From: JANXDG01 sp964561135
GTDB lineage: Bacteria; Elusimicrobiota; Endomicrobiia; DTEH01
Assembly (NCBI GenBank): GCA_964561135.1
Contig: CAZLOB010000061.1
Span: forward strand, 1 to 61,185
Direction of reading: 5' to 3'
DNA length: 61,185 bases
Shown here one piece after another: positions 18,381 to 27,796 of this stretch (position 1 is the first letter of the stretch; each line of letters opens with the position of its first letter). Below the pieces are notes generated by a model, which saw only the letters and a list, made by a program, of their open reading frames with translations, made no database searches and had not been told where the DNA came from. Made by a program: the position numbers and the translations under genes.

Positions 18381-19517
18381 ATGAAAGAAAAAGTTGATAG
18401 ATTCTGTAAAAAAAACATTAAAAAAATTGCAAAATTTTTGTCTGATATTATCAAAATCAGAAGTTACTCTTCAGAAGAAACGCAACTGGTTAAGTATATA
18501 CACAAATTTTTAACTCAACATAAAAAAAATTATCTTAAAATAAAAAGAATTCATAACAACCTTCTAGTATGGCTACCAGTGGAATCAACAAAATGCAAAA
18601 TTTTATACGATGCACATACAGATACTGTCCCTGCTGAAAACAATGACAAATGGTTATATCCACCATTTAGCGGTAAAATAGTGAAAGACAAAATATATGG
18701 CAGAGGAAGTTGTGATGATAAAGGTTCATTAACAGCTTTAGTTTTTACAATATTGTTCTTATCTGAAATAAACTACAACAAAGAACCTGTTGTTTTTTCT
18801 TTTTCTTCAAACGAAGAAGATTCTTCTGCTAAAGGAATACAAGAAATTTTAAAATATGTAAAACCTTTATACTGTGTAATTTGTGAACCATCAGATTTAA
18901 AAATCGTATATGGTCATAAAGGAAAATGGGCTGTTAAAATCACATTTTTTGGCAAGCCAGCACATTCAGCTACACCTTATTTAGGTAAAAACGCAGTATA
19001 TTCTGCATATCATGTTATAAAAAACATTATAGAAAAAGAAAACAAAAAATTTTGTTCATCTCCACTGGGGAAGCCCACATATACTATAACGTATATTGAA
19101 TCAAAGACAAACTCTTTAAACAGTATCCCCCACGAATGTAGTTTATATATTGACTATAGGAGCGTTTTAGGTGAGACAGAACAAAGTATAAAAAATTTTT
19201 TGGTAAAAAATATAAAAGAAAGAAATTTTGTGTTTGAACCACAACACGAGTTTTTCCCAGCCTGGGTTTTAAATAAAAACAACAAGTTTTTTTCTTGTGC
19301 AAAAAATGTCTACAAATATTGTTTTAACAAAGAACCAAATTGTATCTTATGGCAGTTTTGTACCAACGGATCTATCACAACTAAATATAAAATTACAACA
19401 ATAGGTTTCGGACCAGGGAATCCTTTCTTAGCACATTCTGACAACGAATACATAAAAATAAACGATGTTCTTTCGGCAATAAAGTTTTATAGTATCTTAT
19501 CTCTAATCTTTAAGTAA
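18381..19517 (+). CDS. M20-family metallopeptidase/deacylase
   Basis: Di-zinc amidohydrolase of the M20 family (ArgE/DapE/CPG2 relatives), 378 residues. Metal ligands: His in YDAHTDTVPAE, bridging Asp in GRGSCDDKGS, general base Glu and ligand in SSNEEDSS, acidic ligand in CEPSDL, and C-terminal His in PFLAHSDNE. The dimerisation insert begins near GKWAVKITFFGKPAHSA. The substrate cannot be told from the sequence; ArgE- or DapE-like activity is possible. It is a single + strand gene between two minus-strand groups. Confidence 0.88.
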   Translation: MKEKVDRFCKKNIKKIAKFLSDIIKIRSYSSEETQLVKYIHKFLTQHKKNYLKIKRIHNNLLVWLPVESTKCKILYDAHTDTVPAENNDKWLYPPFSGKIVKDKIYGRGSCDDKGSLTALVFTILFLSEINYNKEPVVFSFSSNEEDSSAKGIQEILKYVKPLYCVICEPSDLKIVYGHKGKWAVKITFFGKPAHSATPYLGKNAVYSAYHVIKNIIEKENKKFCSSPLGKPTYTITYIESKTNSLNSIPHECSLYIDYRSVLGETEQSIKNFLVKNIKERNFVFEPQHEFFPAWVLNKNNKFFSCAKNVYKYCFNKEPNCILWQFCTNGSITTKYKITTIGFGPGNPFLAHSDNEYIKINDVLSAIKFYSILSLIFK

Positions 19518-19533
19518 ACTGAGAGATAACCAT

Positions 19534-19608
19534 TGGCGGTGGAGGGACTCGAACCCCCGACACGCGGATTATGATTCCGCTGCTCTAAACCAACTGAGCT
19601 ACACCGCC
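19534..19608 (-). tRNA. tRNA-Met(CAT), elongator type (tRNA-Ile2 possible)
   Basis: A complete 75-base cloverleaf on the minus strand. Acceptor stem GGCGGTG/CACCGCC with discriminator A; D arm GCTC...GAGC; anticodon stem GCGGA/TCCGC with loop ATCATAA giving anticodon CAT; T arm GGGGGTTCGAGTCCCTC with T-loop TTCGAGT. The first pair is G-C, so it is not the initiator tRNA (which has a mismatch). The 3' CCA is not encoded. CAT could also be tRNA-Ile2 after lysidine modification; overall it resembles elongator Met. Lies 47 bases after the permease stop on the same strand. Confidence 0.95.
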
Positions 19609-19655
19609 AAGAAGCTTTTAAATAATATAAAAATTCAAAATCTTTTTCAATACAT

Positions 19656-20942
19656 CTATCTCCATATAAACCAAATAAAAACATATGCTGGTAACACTGC
19701 AGCAATAGTAAATGGAAGGCCAATTTTTATAAAATCTAAAAATGTTGCATTATATCCTTCCTTTTTTAACATACCCCATCCTACAATGTTCGCAGAAGCA
19801 CCAGTAGGTGTAATATTTCCTCCTAAAGTGCATCCTATAAGTAATCCGAACAAAAGTAGTTCTAATGACATATTCGTTTGTAAAGAAACAATTTTTGCAA
19901 CAGGTATCATAGTAGCAAAAAATGGTATGTTATCAATGAACCCTGACAATAACATAGCAAAAAATACAAATAAAGAGTAAATGATAAACTTATTATTCCC
20001 CACCATTGTAATGAATTTGTAAGCAAACCTCTCTAACAATCCTGCTGTTTCAACACTTTCAATAATAACAAACACCGATGCTAAAAACAAAACTGTTTCC
20101 CAATCAAGAAGGTTAAAACTTTTCAACAACGAAGATTTAAACAAAAATTTTTTTATCAATAAAGAAATAATACCAAAAAATAAACAAATAGTCCCTGCAA
20201 CAAATAAATAATCTTTTTTCAAACTTGTTTTGAAAAAAGAAGTAAATATAAGTAAAAAAACCATACATGCAAGGGTATACAACGGTATCCAAGAAGATAC
20301 TTTTGTTGTTGATAAATTATAATTATGAATTTGCTGTCTGAATTTACTAAAAATAAGATACAAAACAAAAAAAGATGACATTGCACCAAGCTGAACTACG
20401 AAAAATATTGATGGTTTCATTTTGTAATAAAAGAAATCCAAAAATGTCATACCTGTAGCTGAAGCTAACAACATACTTGGTGGGTCACCAATAAGAGTTG
20501 CTGTTCCTTGTAAGTTACTTGATATAGCAACAGCAAAAATTATTTTTGTAGGATTTATGTTTAACTTTTTTGCAATTTGTATTGCAACAGGAGCCACAAT
20601 TATCACTGTTGATACATTATCTAAAAAAATTGATAAAAATCCACATATTATACACAATATTAAAAATGACCATCGCACACTTTTAGTCTTTAGTATAATT
20701 TTTTCCGCAATATATTCTGCAATACCACTTTCTACAATCAAATTACTTACTAACATTGTACCAATAAAAATACTTATCACATTTACATTAATGGCTGCTA
20801 TTAACAGCCGATTAAATTTGTATAAACAAAAAATTGTTAGCATCAAAGCTGAAACAACAGCAACTATAGTTCGTTTAGATGGAAAGAAACCAAATAATAA
20901 ATATGAAATTGTAAACACTATTAACACAAAGTTTTGACTCAT
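19656..20942 (-). CDS. ArsB/NhaD-superfamily ion transporter
   Basis: 428-residue polytopic membrane protein with about 11-12 predicted spans. Two inverted-repeat signature loops are present: TATLIGDPPSMLLASATG in the first half and GGNITPTGASANIVG in the second, typical of the ArsB/NhaD/CitMHS ion-transporter superfamily. Members move Na+/H+, arsenite or dicarboxylates; the substrate cannot be assigned. ATGA overlap with uvrC upstream. Confidence 0.85.
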   Translation of the reverse strand: MSQNFVLIVFTISYLLFGFFPSKRTIVAVVSALMLTIFCLYKFNRLLIAAINVNVISIFIGTMLVSNLIVESGIAEYIAEKIILKTKSVRWSFLILCIICGFLSIFLDNVSTVIIVAPVAIQIAKKLNINPTKIIFAVAISSNLQGTATLIGDPPSMLLASATGMTFLDFFYYKMKPSIFFVVQLGAMSSFFVLYLIFSKFRQQIHNYNLSTTKVSSWIPLYTLACMVFLLIFTSFFKTSLKKDYLFVAGTICLFFGIISLLIKKFLFKSSLLKSFNLLDWETVLFLASVFVIIESVETAGLLERFAYKFITMVGNNKFIIYSLFVFFAMLLSGFIDNIPFFATMIPVAKIVSLQTNMSLELLLFGLLIGCTLGGNITPTGASANIVGWGMLKKEGYNATFLDFIKIGLPFTIAAVLPAYVFIWFIWR

Positions 20943-22303
20943 TTTATCCCTAACCTTTTTTTAAGAAGTATTCTATTATATTTTATTGCGAACCTATGTG
21001 CTTCATCACGAATGTATTTTAAAAGGTTATCTTCTTGTGATGTTGTAAGTTTAATAGGTTCTTGAGATGATACTGTATATACAAGTTCTTCATTTTTTGC
21101 TATAGAAATTATATCAATTTTATCTTCGATCTTATATTCTTTTAAAACGGTGTATGCAGTGTTTAATTGTCCTTTCCCACCATCTATAATTATTAAATTT
21201 GGCAGTTGCTTTTTTTCTTCTAACAATCTTTTATACCTTCTTTCCACAACTTCTTTCATCATCGTATAATCATCAATTTGTTGTTCAGGTAAAGTTTTTA
21301 TTTTATATCTTCTATACTGTGTTTTATCAGGTTCGCCATTGACAAATCTCACAACAGAACCACAAGACCCTACACCGTAAAAAGTTGATATGTCAATTGC
21401 TTCTATAATAACAGGGAGAGTGTTTAAATTAAACTTTTCTTTAATCTTCTTTAAAACATCAATTTTTTGCAATGTATAATTCACAATGTCTTCTTCTTTT
21501 ATTTCTTTTATTATACATCTTGAAAAGATGTTAGAAATATATTTTAGTGTATCTCTTATTACGATAGCTTGCTCAAACTTTAGTTGTTTAGAATAAAATT
21601 CAATTTGTTTTTTTAGTTGTTCAACAAGTTTTTTATTCTTTCCTTGTAAAAACAAAACCACATTTCTTATAAGTTTATTATAAGTTTCTTTTATTTCTTT
21701 TCGTTTATTTACATCAGATGCATATATACACGGAGCAACACATTGTTTTGTTTGGTAGTAAATACAACTTAAAAAATTTTTTTTGTATTTTTGATCAAAG
21801 AATTTTGTTGAATCATATTTACATCTACGAATTTTAAATATTTTTAAAACAATTTTTAATACTGATTTTATTTGTTTGGCAGACGGATATGGACCAAAAA
21901 ATAAAATATTCTTAGGTTTTTGTTTCAATGAAATGTATTCTTTATATCTTATAAAATTTATCCTTGGGAACGGATCGTTAAGATCGATCATTAACATAAG
22001 ATATGATTTATCATCCCTCCAGATAATATTGTATTGTGGTTGTAATTCTTTTATAAGCTTTTGTTCCAGCAAAAGTGCTTCTTTCTCTGAACCACATACG
22101 ATATAATCAATATTTGTTATATTATACACCATCATAGATATTAATCTATAATCTTCGTTTTTTACAAAATAAGATTTTATTCTTGAAGCAAGATTTTTTG
22201 CTTTACCAATATAAACAATCTTGCCAGTATTATCTCTCATGAAATACACACCGGGAAGTTTTGGAATATTATTTAGTTGTGCAACAAGATCTTCTGCGAT
22301 CAT
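20939..22303 (-). CDS. uvrC: UvrABC system protein C, lacking the C-terminal HhH domain
   Basis: Excinuclease subunit that makes both incisions in nucleotide-excision repair. From the ATG at 22303 it is 454 residues, against about 600 usually. Present: GIY-YIG nuclease (LPGVYFMRDNTGKIVYIGKAKNL, residues ~16-38), the Cys cluster CIYYQTKQCVAPC, a UVR motif (KQLKFEQAIVIRD), and the RNase H-like nuclease with IDISTFYG, IDGGKGQL and RDEAHRFAI. Missing: the final helix-hairpin-helix pair. I preferred ATG 22303 over TTG 22321 because the latter overlaps murJ by 14 bases. Confidence 0.9.
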   Translation of the reverse strand: MIAEDLVAQLNNIPKLPGVYFMRDNTGKIVYIGKAKNLASRIKSYFVKNEDYRLISMMVYNITNIDYIVCGSEKEALLLEQKLIKELQPQYNIIWRDDKSYLMLMIDLNDPFPRINFIRYKEYISLKQKPKNILFFGPYPSAKQIKSVLKIVLKIFKIRRCKYDSTKFFDQKYKKNFLSCIYYQTKQCVAPCIYASDVNKRKEIKETYNKLIRNVVLFLQGKNKKLVEQLKKQIEFYSKQLKFEQAIVIRDTLKYISNIFSRCIIKEIKEEDIVNYTLQKIDVLKKIKEKFNLNTLPVIIEAIDISTFYGVGSCGSVVRFVNGEPDKTQYRRYKIKTLPEQQIDDYTMMKEVVERRYKRLLEEKKQLPNLIIIDGGKGQLNTAYTVLKEYKIEDKIDIISIAKNEELVYTVSSQEPIKLTTSQEDNLLKYIRDEAHRFAIKYNRILLKKRLGIK

Positions 22304-22307
22304 AGGT

Positions 22308-23870
22308 TTATTCGTATACAAAAGATATAAATCTACTAATAAAATTGCTTATAATCTTTGTTTCTTCAATTTTAAACAAATAAGAACATAAAAAGTAAAA
22401 AATTATGCCAGTAGTAATACCCAAAAATGTTAACATAAAAACATGTTTTAAAACCATTTTCAAACATACTAAGAAAACAGCAAACAAAATGTTGACAAAA
22501 ATGATTTTTATAAAAAAATTTCTTAATAACGAAACAACCTGTTTTTTTACCTCATGTTTTATTTTTAACCATAAAAGAAAAACTGCAACTGTTGAAGAAA
22601 TAGAAGTTGCCAATGCAAGTCCGCCTACAGCTAAAAATTGCATCAAGGTAACATTTAAAATAATGTTTAATACCAATACACATAAAGCAACTTTTAATGG
22701 ATATTTTGTGTTTTTTAATGCATAAAAAACACTTGTAAATATTTTAGAAAACGAAAAAGATAATAATCCTATTGAATAAAAAGATAAACAAGAATAAGTC
22801 ATTAATGTTGCTTGTTGAGTAAACTTTCCTCGTTCAAACAAAACTTTTATTATAGGTTCACCTAAAATGATTAGTCCAACTGTTGCTGGTAAAATAAAAA
22901 AAGTTATGTTTCTTACAGAATAAACCAAAGTTTGTGTAAGTTCGTGATAATCATCCTTTACTGCTTCGGTAGACATTTGTGGTAATGCAACAGTTACCAT
23001 TGATATTGCAAACAAAGCTAAAGGTAACTGCATCAATCTGTTAGAATAATATAAAGCCGTCACAGAACCTTCTTTCAAAAACGAAGCACATAATGTGTCA
23101 ACTAACGCATTTATTTGGTCGACTGAAAAACCTATTATCACTGGGATGAATAAAATAAACATTTTTTTTATTTCCGGCATGTTTAAATAGTAGAACAATT
23201 TTTCGAAATTAATCTTAATTTTATATTTATCTGTTACCATTAGGTAATTTATCAAAAACTGAAGTATACCACCTGCTAATACACTAAAAGCTAGACCATA
23301 TATTCTTTGTTTTTCAGATAAAGAATGTGCTATAAACAACACGAATATTATCTCTGCAATACTTAATGAAGCAGATGACATCGAGGGTATAAAAAATATT
23401 TTCAAACAATTAAGTATGCTTAGCCATAAAGCAGCAAAACATATAAGTATTGTATAAGGAAACATTATTTTAAGCAATTCTGAAGTAAGTACAATTTTAT
23501 CTTTTGGAAAACCCCAAGTTATAATCTTTGTTATTGAATAAGAAAAAATTATCCCCAAAATCGTAATTATACTAAGCAAAATAAACATTACTGTTGACAC
23601 TGCTGAAACAAAGTTTTCCACATCTTGTTTTTGTTTTTTGTACAAAATTTCACTAAATACAGGAACAAAAACTGCGTTAAGCGAATTCTCACCAAACAAT
23701 CTACGAAATAAGTTTGGTATTCTAAACGCAGCATAAAACGCGTCTGCATAAAATCCTGCGCCAAACAAACTTGCTACTAACATATCACGAAAATATCCAA
23801 GTATTCTCGAGATCATTATCCCTACGGACACAAAACTCATATTTTTAAATATCAACTGTTTTTTTTCCAT
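22308..23870 (-). CDS. murJ: Lipid II flippase MurJ
   Basis: 520 residues, about 14 membrane spans, MOP superfamily. N-terminal signature SRILGYFRDMLVASLFGAG and AFRIPNLFRRLFGENSLNAVFVPVF is diagnostic for MurJ/MviN. It flips lipid II across the inner membrane for peptidoglycan synthesis. First gene of a murJ-uvrC-permease-tRNA run, divergent from rpsT with a 73-base intergenic space. Confidence 0.95.
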   Translation of the reverse strand: MEKKQLIFKNMSFVSVGIMISRILGYFRDMLVASLFGAGFYADAFYAAFRIPNLFRRLFGENSLNAVFVPVFSEILYKKQKQDVENFVSAVSTVMFILLSIITILGIIFSYSITKIITWGFPKDKIVLTSELLKIMFPYTILICFAALWLSILNCLKIFFIPSMSSASLSIAEIIFVLFIAHSLSEKQRIYGLAFSVLAGGILQFLINYLMVTDKYKIKINFEKLFYYLNMPEIKKMFILFIPVIIGFSVDQINALVDTLCASFLKEGSVTALYYSNRLMQLPLALFAISMVTVALPQMSTEAVKDDYHELTQTLVYSVRNITFFILPATVGLIILGEPIIKVLFERGKFTQQATLMTYSCLSFYSIGLLSFSFSKIFTSVFYALKNTKYPLKVALCVLVLNIILNVTLMQFLAVGGLALATSISSTVAVFLLWLKIKHEVKKQVVSLLRNFFIKIIFVNILFAVFLVCLKMVLKHVFMLTFLGITTGIIFYFLCSYLFKIEETKIISNFISRFISFVYE

Positions 23871-23943
23871 AATTATTGATTTTTTTGATAAAATATTTTA
23901 ATTTAAAAAAACAATATTAACATCTTAAAAAAGGAGAACAAAC

Positions 23944-24228
23944 ATGGCAAAACTAAAAGGTGGAAGACACACCTCTGCACTTAAAGAATTACGCAAATCT
24001 TTGAAACGAAGACAACGTAATTTAATGCTTAAAAACCGAATAAAACAACTAAGAAAACAACTTATAAAACTTATTCAAGAAAAAAAAGTAGAAGAAGCAA
24101 AACAAACACTAAATCTTTTCTATAAAGCAGTTGATAAAGCTGCGAAAGTTCATTATATCCACAAAAATAAAGCTGCAAGGTTAAAATCTGATGCTGCAAA
24201 AAAACTCGCAAGGATCTTATCATCTTAA
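23944..24228 (+). CDS. rpsT: 30S ribosomal protein bS20
   Basis: 94 residues, highly basic and helical: RHTSALKELRKSLKRRQRN, NRIKQLRKQLIKLI and VHKNKAARLKSDAAKKLARI-type C-terminus, all matching bS20, a primary binder of the 16S rRNA 5' domain. A strong Shine-Dalgarno AAGGAG lies seven bases before the ATG. It is the only plus-strand gene between 19.5 kb and the right end, divergent from murJ and convergent with holA (four-base gap). Confidence 0.95.
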   Translation: MAKLKGGRHTSALKELRKSLKRRQRNLMLKNRIKQLRKQLIKLIQEKKVEEAKQTLNLFYKAVDKAAKVHYIHKNKAARLKSDAAKKLARILSS

Positions 24229-24232
24229 AACT

Positions 24233-25141
24233 TTACTCGTTATAAATTTGAGTTAGTTTCAATACACAGTTTTTAAGGATATATTTTTTATCTATAGGAG
24301 ATGTTTTTAATTTAACATCTGTAACTTGTATCTCTTTTAATATACGATAAACTTTTTGCAATGGTATTTGTTTGAATATAAAATTTTTTCTAAAATATTT
24401 GTATAAATATATTAAAATCTGTACCTCAGCCATTTTGTTGCTCGAAATTAAGTTCTCTAACACAACAAGATTTTGCTGTACATTATTGTTTGTTATTCCT
24501 TCTATCAACTGAGAAATTTCAGAAAATTCGTATTCCCCACAACATTTTATAACATCTTCTTCTGTTATAACTTTTTTATCAACGACAAAAAATTTCAATT
24601 TTTCAATTTCGTTCATCAACAACCATAAATCATTATTAACATACTCACATAACAACTCTTTCGCTTCATCAGTCATTTGAAAACTTATTCTCTTAGGTAA
24701 AAACTCGTTAATAATTTCTTGTTTTGATAAAGCGGGGAAATCAACTGTAATACAGTTGTTAAAAAAATAGTTTAAAGGTGGTTCCACTTTTTCTTTTGCA
24801 AGAACTTTCGTTTCATATAATAAAAACAAAAAATTTTGGCCATTATAAACTTCTAAAAAACTTATAAGTTCTGACATAAAATTTTTTTTAACAATATTAA
24901 ACCAACGTAACACAACAACTGTAGTTTGTGAGAACAACCCTAAAGTAGTTAAAATTTTTACAACTTCATCAACATCAGCTTCCCATGGGTAAACTACTTC
25001 TTTTATCGCATTTTTCAACTTTGACAGTACTAAATTAATTGTTTCCAACATATAATAGCTGTTTTCTCCATAGAAGAAAAAAATTTTGTTATTTAAAGCT
25101 TTTTCAATATTTTTTACAAACTCTTTATAATTGTATCTCAT
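24233..25141 (-). CDS. holA: DNA polymerase III delta subunit
   Basis: Clamp-loader delta subunit, 302 residues, which opens the sliding clamp. N-terminal AAA-like fold without Walker motifs (IFFFYGENSYYMLETIN, VVLRWFNIVKK), middle lid region VNNDLWLLMNEIEKLKFFV typical of HolA, and C-terminal helical collar domain. Low identity is normal for this family. Position directly after lptE (five-base gap) copies the widespread lptE-holA order. Confidence 0.88.
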   Translation of the reverse strand: MRYNYKEFVKNIEKALNNKIFFFYGENSYYMLETINLVLSKLKNAIKEVVYPWEADVDEVVKILTTLGLFSQTTVVVLRWFNIVKKNFMSELISFLEVYNGQNFLFLLYETKVLAKEKVEPPLNYFFNNCITVDFPALSKQEIINEFLPKRISFQMTDEAKELLCEYVNNDLWLLMNEIEKLKFFVVDKKVITEEDVIKCCGEYEFSEISQLIEGITNNNVQQNLVVLENLISSNKMAEVQILIYLYKYFRKNFIFKQIPLQKVYRILKEIQVTDVKLKTSPIDKKYILKNCVLKLTQIYNE

Positions 25142-25146
25142 AAGAT

Positions 25147-25680
25147 TTATGGTATTTTTTTATATGATCGGCCGGTGACTGCACCAAACCCTTCAATAGT
25201 ACGTAGATAAATTTTTTTTGCCATGTTATAAACAATAGTTTTCTTTGCTTCTTCTTCAGTTAATCCACCTGGTAATGTAGCTGCTGAGAAAAATAATGTT
25301 TCTTCAAGATTAGATTCTTCCCATAAAGTCAGATTATTAACTCTATCAACAAAATACAAGTTTATTATAAGCCTTAGTTTATACTGTGTAGGTTGGAAAT
25401 TTTCGCCATAAGCAATCGGTTGTAAAATATAGTATATAATCTCGCCTGAAATATATCCATCAGAAGCGTTTATATCATTTGTAACAGTAAACCTACCGTC
25501 TTTAAGTAATTCATCATACACTCCAATCCTTAATAATTCTTCTAAACCAAAGACATTTGTTTTATTTTCAAACGGTTTAACAGCAATTTTTTTAATATGC
25601 GGAGGTAAAACTTGTAATGAAGGTTGGTATGTTTGACAACCAATAAGTAATGTTACAAATAAAAGGAGTATTAATTTCAT
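25147..25680 (-). CDS. lptE: LptE-like LPS-assembly lipoprotein
   Basis: 177 residues with a lipoprotein signal peptide ending in the lipobox LLIGC (Cys at about 15). IKKIAVKPFENKTNVFGLEELLRIGVYDELLKDGRF is the LptE/LPS-assembly pattern (kept here under the usual identity of that family). LptE forms the plug of the LptD barrel that inserts LPS in the outer membrane. Good evidence of an outer membrane. Also resembles other small outer-membrane lipoproteins of the TPL/LptE group. Confidence 0.75.
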   Translation of the reverse strand: MKLILLLFVTLLIGCQTYQPSLQVLPPHIKKIAVKPFENKTNVFGLEELLRIGVYDELLKDGRFTVTNDINASDGYISGEIIYYILQPIAYGENFQPTQYKLRLIINLYFVDRVNNLTLWEESNLEETLFFSAATLPGGLTEEEAKKTIVYNMAKKIYLRTIEGFGAVTGRSYKKIP

Positions 25681-25697
25681 ACTTTCTATTCCTCCTG

Positions 25698-27173
25698 TTA
25701 ATTATGTTTTTCAACAATGTTATTTTTTCTTAATACTTGTTCAACAAGTTTTTCTTTTAACTGTTTCAATTTTTTGCTAATCCCAACTGTATAAATATGT
25801 GGATTTATTAACCTTTTGTATTCTGCAGGTAACATATTTAAATTAAATCTTGTTTTTTCTCTTAGTTCTTCAATAGAAGGAAAATTATAAACTAATTTAC
25901 CATTTTCAACAATTGGTTTTAGCAAAAATTTTTTCTTTATATTCTTACAATTTTGAGTATTAATCACAAGCGGGTAATGAAAATCTGGGTCATAAAAGAC
26001 ATTTTTTATTTCAATTTTTTCTCTGTCTATTAATATAACATCAAACAACATTTTTTCAGTAGTAAAAAATCGCGCAATATTTTTTATATATGGCAAAGAA
26101 ACTTTTTGTGGTGTGTTAGAAACTTTTATTACAGGGATATACTTATTCTTAACTTTTTTAGCAACAATTTTGTATACCCCGCCTAAGGAAGCGTCTGGAT
26201 GTCCTGTCACAAGTTTCGTTCCAACTCCAAAAATATCTATTGGTGAGTTATGATTTAACAATTGCTCAATAATATATTCGTCAAGTTCGTTCGAGACGAC
26301 AATCTTTGCTTCTTTAAACCCAGCAGAATCAAGTTCTTTTCTTACATACTTACTTAAAGTTTCTAAATCGCCACTGTCAATACGGACACCAAAATTTTTT
26401 ATTCCTTTCTTTTTAAGTTTTTCAAAAATTTTTATTGCATTTTTCACGCCGCTTTTTGTATCGTAGGTATCTACTAACAAAATCGTATTTTCAGGATAAA
26501 GCATAGCAAACTTCTCAAATGATTCATATTCTGAATCAAAACTCATCACCCATGAATGTGCCATTGTACCTCTCGGAGGGATAGCAAAAATTTTTGCTGC
26601 TAAAACGTTTGATGTTGCAGTTGCACCACCAATAAATGCAGCTCGTGTTGCTGAGATAGAACCATCTATACCTTGTGCTCGTCTTAATCCAAACTCAAGG
26701 ACTGTTTTTCCTTTTGCACATTCTACTATACGTGCAGTTTTTGTTGCAATAAGAGATTGAAAATTAATAATATTAAGTATAATACTTTCTAAAAGTTGTG
26801 CTTGAACAATAGGAGCATGAACTCTTAATACCGGTTCTTTTGGGAAAACAATTTCACCTTCTTCTACTGAATAAATACTTCCTGTAAACCTAAAGTTCTT
26901 TAAGTATTCTAAAAACTCTTTTCTAAAACATCCTAAGGAAGAGAGATATTCAATATCATCTTTATCTACTTTAAGATTTAAAATTATTTCAACTAAAGGT
27001 TGCAAACCTGCAAACACTATATACCCAGATCCAAAAGGTGTTTTTCTAAAGTTTAAATCAAAAACAACTTCAGTATTCATATTATAATAAAAATATCCTT
27101 GGATCATCGTAAGTTCGTAAAAATCTGTTAACAAAAACAAGTTCGTTTTGTATAAACTATTATAACTCTTCAT
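25698..27173 (-). CDS. pncB: Nicotinate phosphoribosyltransferase
   Basis: 491 residues. NAD salvage enzyme making nicotinate mononucleotide from nicotinate and PRPP. Motifs: LLTDFYELTMIQGYF at the N-terminus, EFGLRRAQGIDGSISATRAAFIGG-type central region (seen in parts as FGLRRAQG and FIGGATATSNV), GTMAHSWVMSF, LVDTYDT, IRIDSGDL-like RIDSGDLETLS and GVGTKLVTG. It begins inside the end of pncA (14-base overlap), so nicotinamide deamidation and nicotinate ribosylation are encoded together. Confidence 0.95.
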   Translation of the reverse strand: MKSYNSLYKTNLFLLTDFYELTMIQGYFYYNMNTEVVFDLNFRKTPFGSGYIVFAGLQPLVEIILNLKVDKDDIEYLSSLGCFRKEFLEYLKNFRFTGSIYSVEEGEIVFPKEPVLRVHAPIVQAQLLESIILNIINFQSLIATKTARIVECAKGKTVLEFGLRRAQGIDGSISATRAAFIGGATATSNVLAAKIFAIPPRGTMAHSWVMSFDSEYESFEKFAMLYPENTILLVDTYDTKSGVKNAIKIFEKLKKKGIKNFGVRIDSGDLETLSKYVRKELDSAGFKEAKIVVSNELDEYIIEQLLNHNSPIDIFGVGTKLVTGHPDASLGGVYKIVAKKVKNKYIPVIKVSNTPQKVSLPYIKNIARFFTTEKMLFDVILIDREKIEIKNVFYDPDFHYPLVINTQNCKNIKKKFLLKPIVENGKLVYNFPSIEELREKTRFNLNMLPAEYKRLINPHIYTVGISKKLKQLKEKLVEQVLRKNNIVEKHN

Positions 27174-27774
27174 GGGTGAGAATCTTTATACCTAAAGATT
27201 TCATATGTTGAACAGTTTTTTCAACATTACCTTTTGGTACATCAACACCTTTTGTCGCATCTATAATCACATATGTTTCAAAACCAAATTTTACAGCATC
27301 ACATGCAGTATAATATACACAATAATCTAATGCTAAACCACATACATAAACTTTTTTTATATCAAGTGAACGAAGGTATCCATCAAGACCTGTTTTTGTT
27401 TGTTTATCATTTTCTAAAAAAGCAGAATAAGAATCAATTTGTGGGTCAGTCCCTTTTCTCAATATTAAATTAATTTTTTTAATATCAAGATCTTTATGTA
27501 GTTCTGCTCCATGTGAACCTTGAACACAATGTTCTGGCCAAAGTGTTTGCAAAATATTATTTATTTCAATAGTTTCGTAAAGTTGTTTATTATGTGTAGA
27601 TGCAAAAGATATATGATTTTTTGGATGCCAATCTTGTGTTGCAACAACTTTGTAAAATTTATCCATAATTTTGTTAATCACAGGAACAATTTTATCTCCG
27701 TCAGGCACAGCTAAACTACCACCAGGACAAAAATCGTTTTGTAAATCTATCACAAGCAAAACATTTTTTTCCAT
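27160..27774 (-). CDS. pncA: Nicotinamidase
   Basis: Isochorismatase-fold amidase, 204 residues, converting nicotinamide to nicotinate. Catalytic triad elements: Asp in VIDLQNDFCPGG, a Lys in the ILRKGTD region, and the nucleophile Cys in GLALDYCVYYTACDA. Metal site DWHPKNHISF. Immediately upstream of and overlapping pncB; nadD is two genes upstream. Together these cover most of the route from nicotinamide to NAD. Confidence 0.95.
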   Translation of the reverse strand: MEKNVLLVIDLQNDFCPGGSLAVPDGDKIVPVINKIMDKFYKVVATQDWHPKNHISFASTHNKQLYETIEINNILQTLWPEHCVQGSHGAELHKDLDIKKINLILRKGTDPQIDSYSAFLENDKQTKTGLDGYLRSLDIKKVYVCGLALDYCVYYTACDAVKFGFETYVIIDATKGVDVPKGNVEKTVQHMKSLGIKILTHEEL

Positions 27775-27796
27775 ACCTTCCTCCCTAATATGATAT

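Noticed and set aside
19487..19723. 78-residue open frame across the tRNA
   Set aside because: It reads through the tRNA and the end of the permease gene; no codon or family support.
20939..20942. Short uvrC as a frameshift artefact
   Set aside because: The next gene starts in an ATGA overlap with the uvrC stop, and no HhH-coding sequence is found in other frames.
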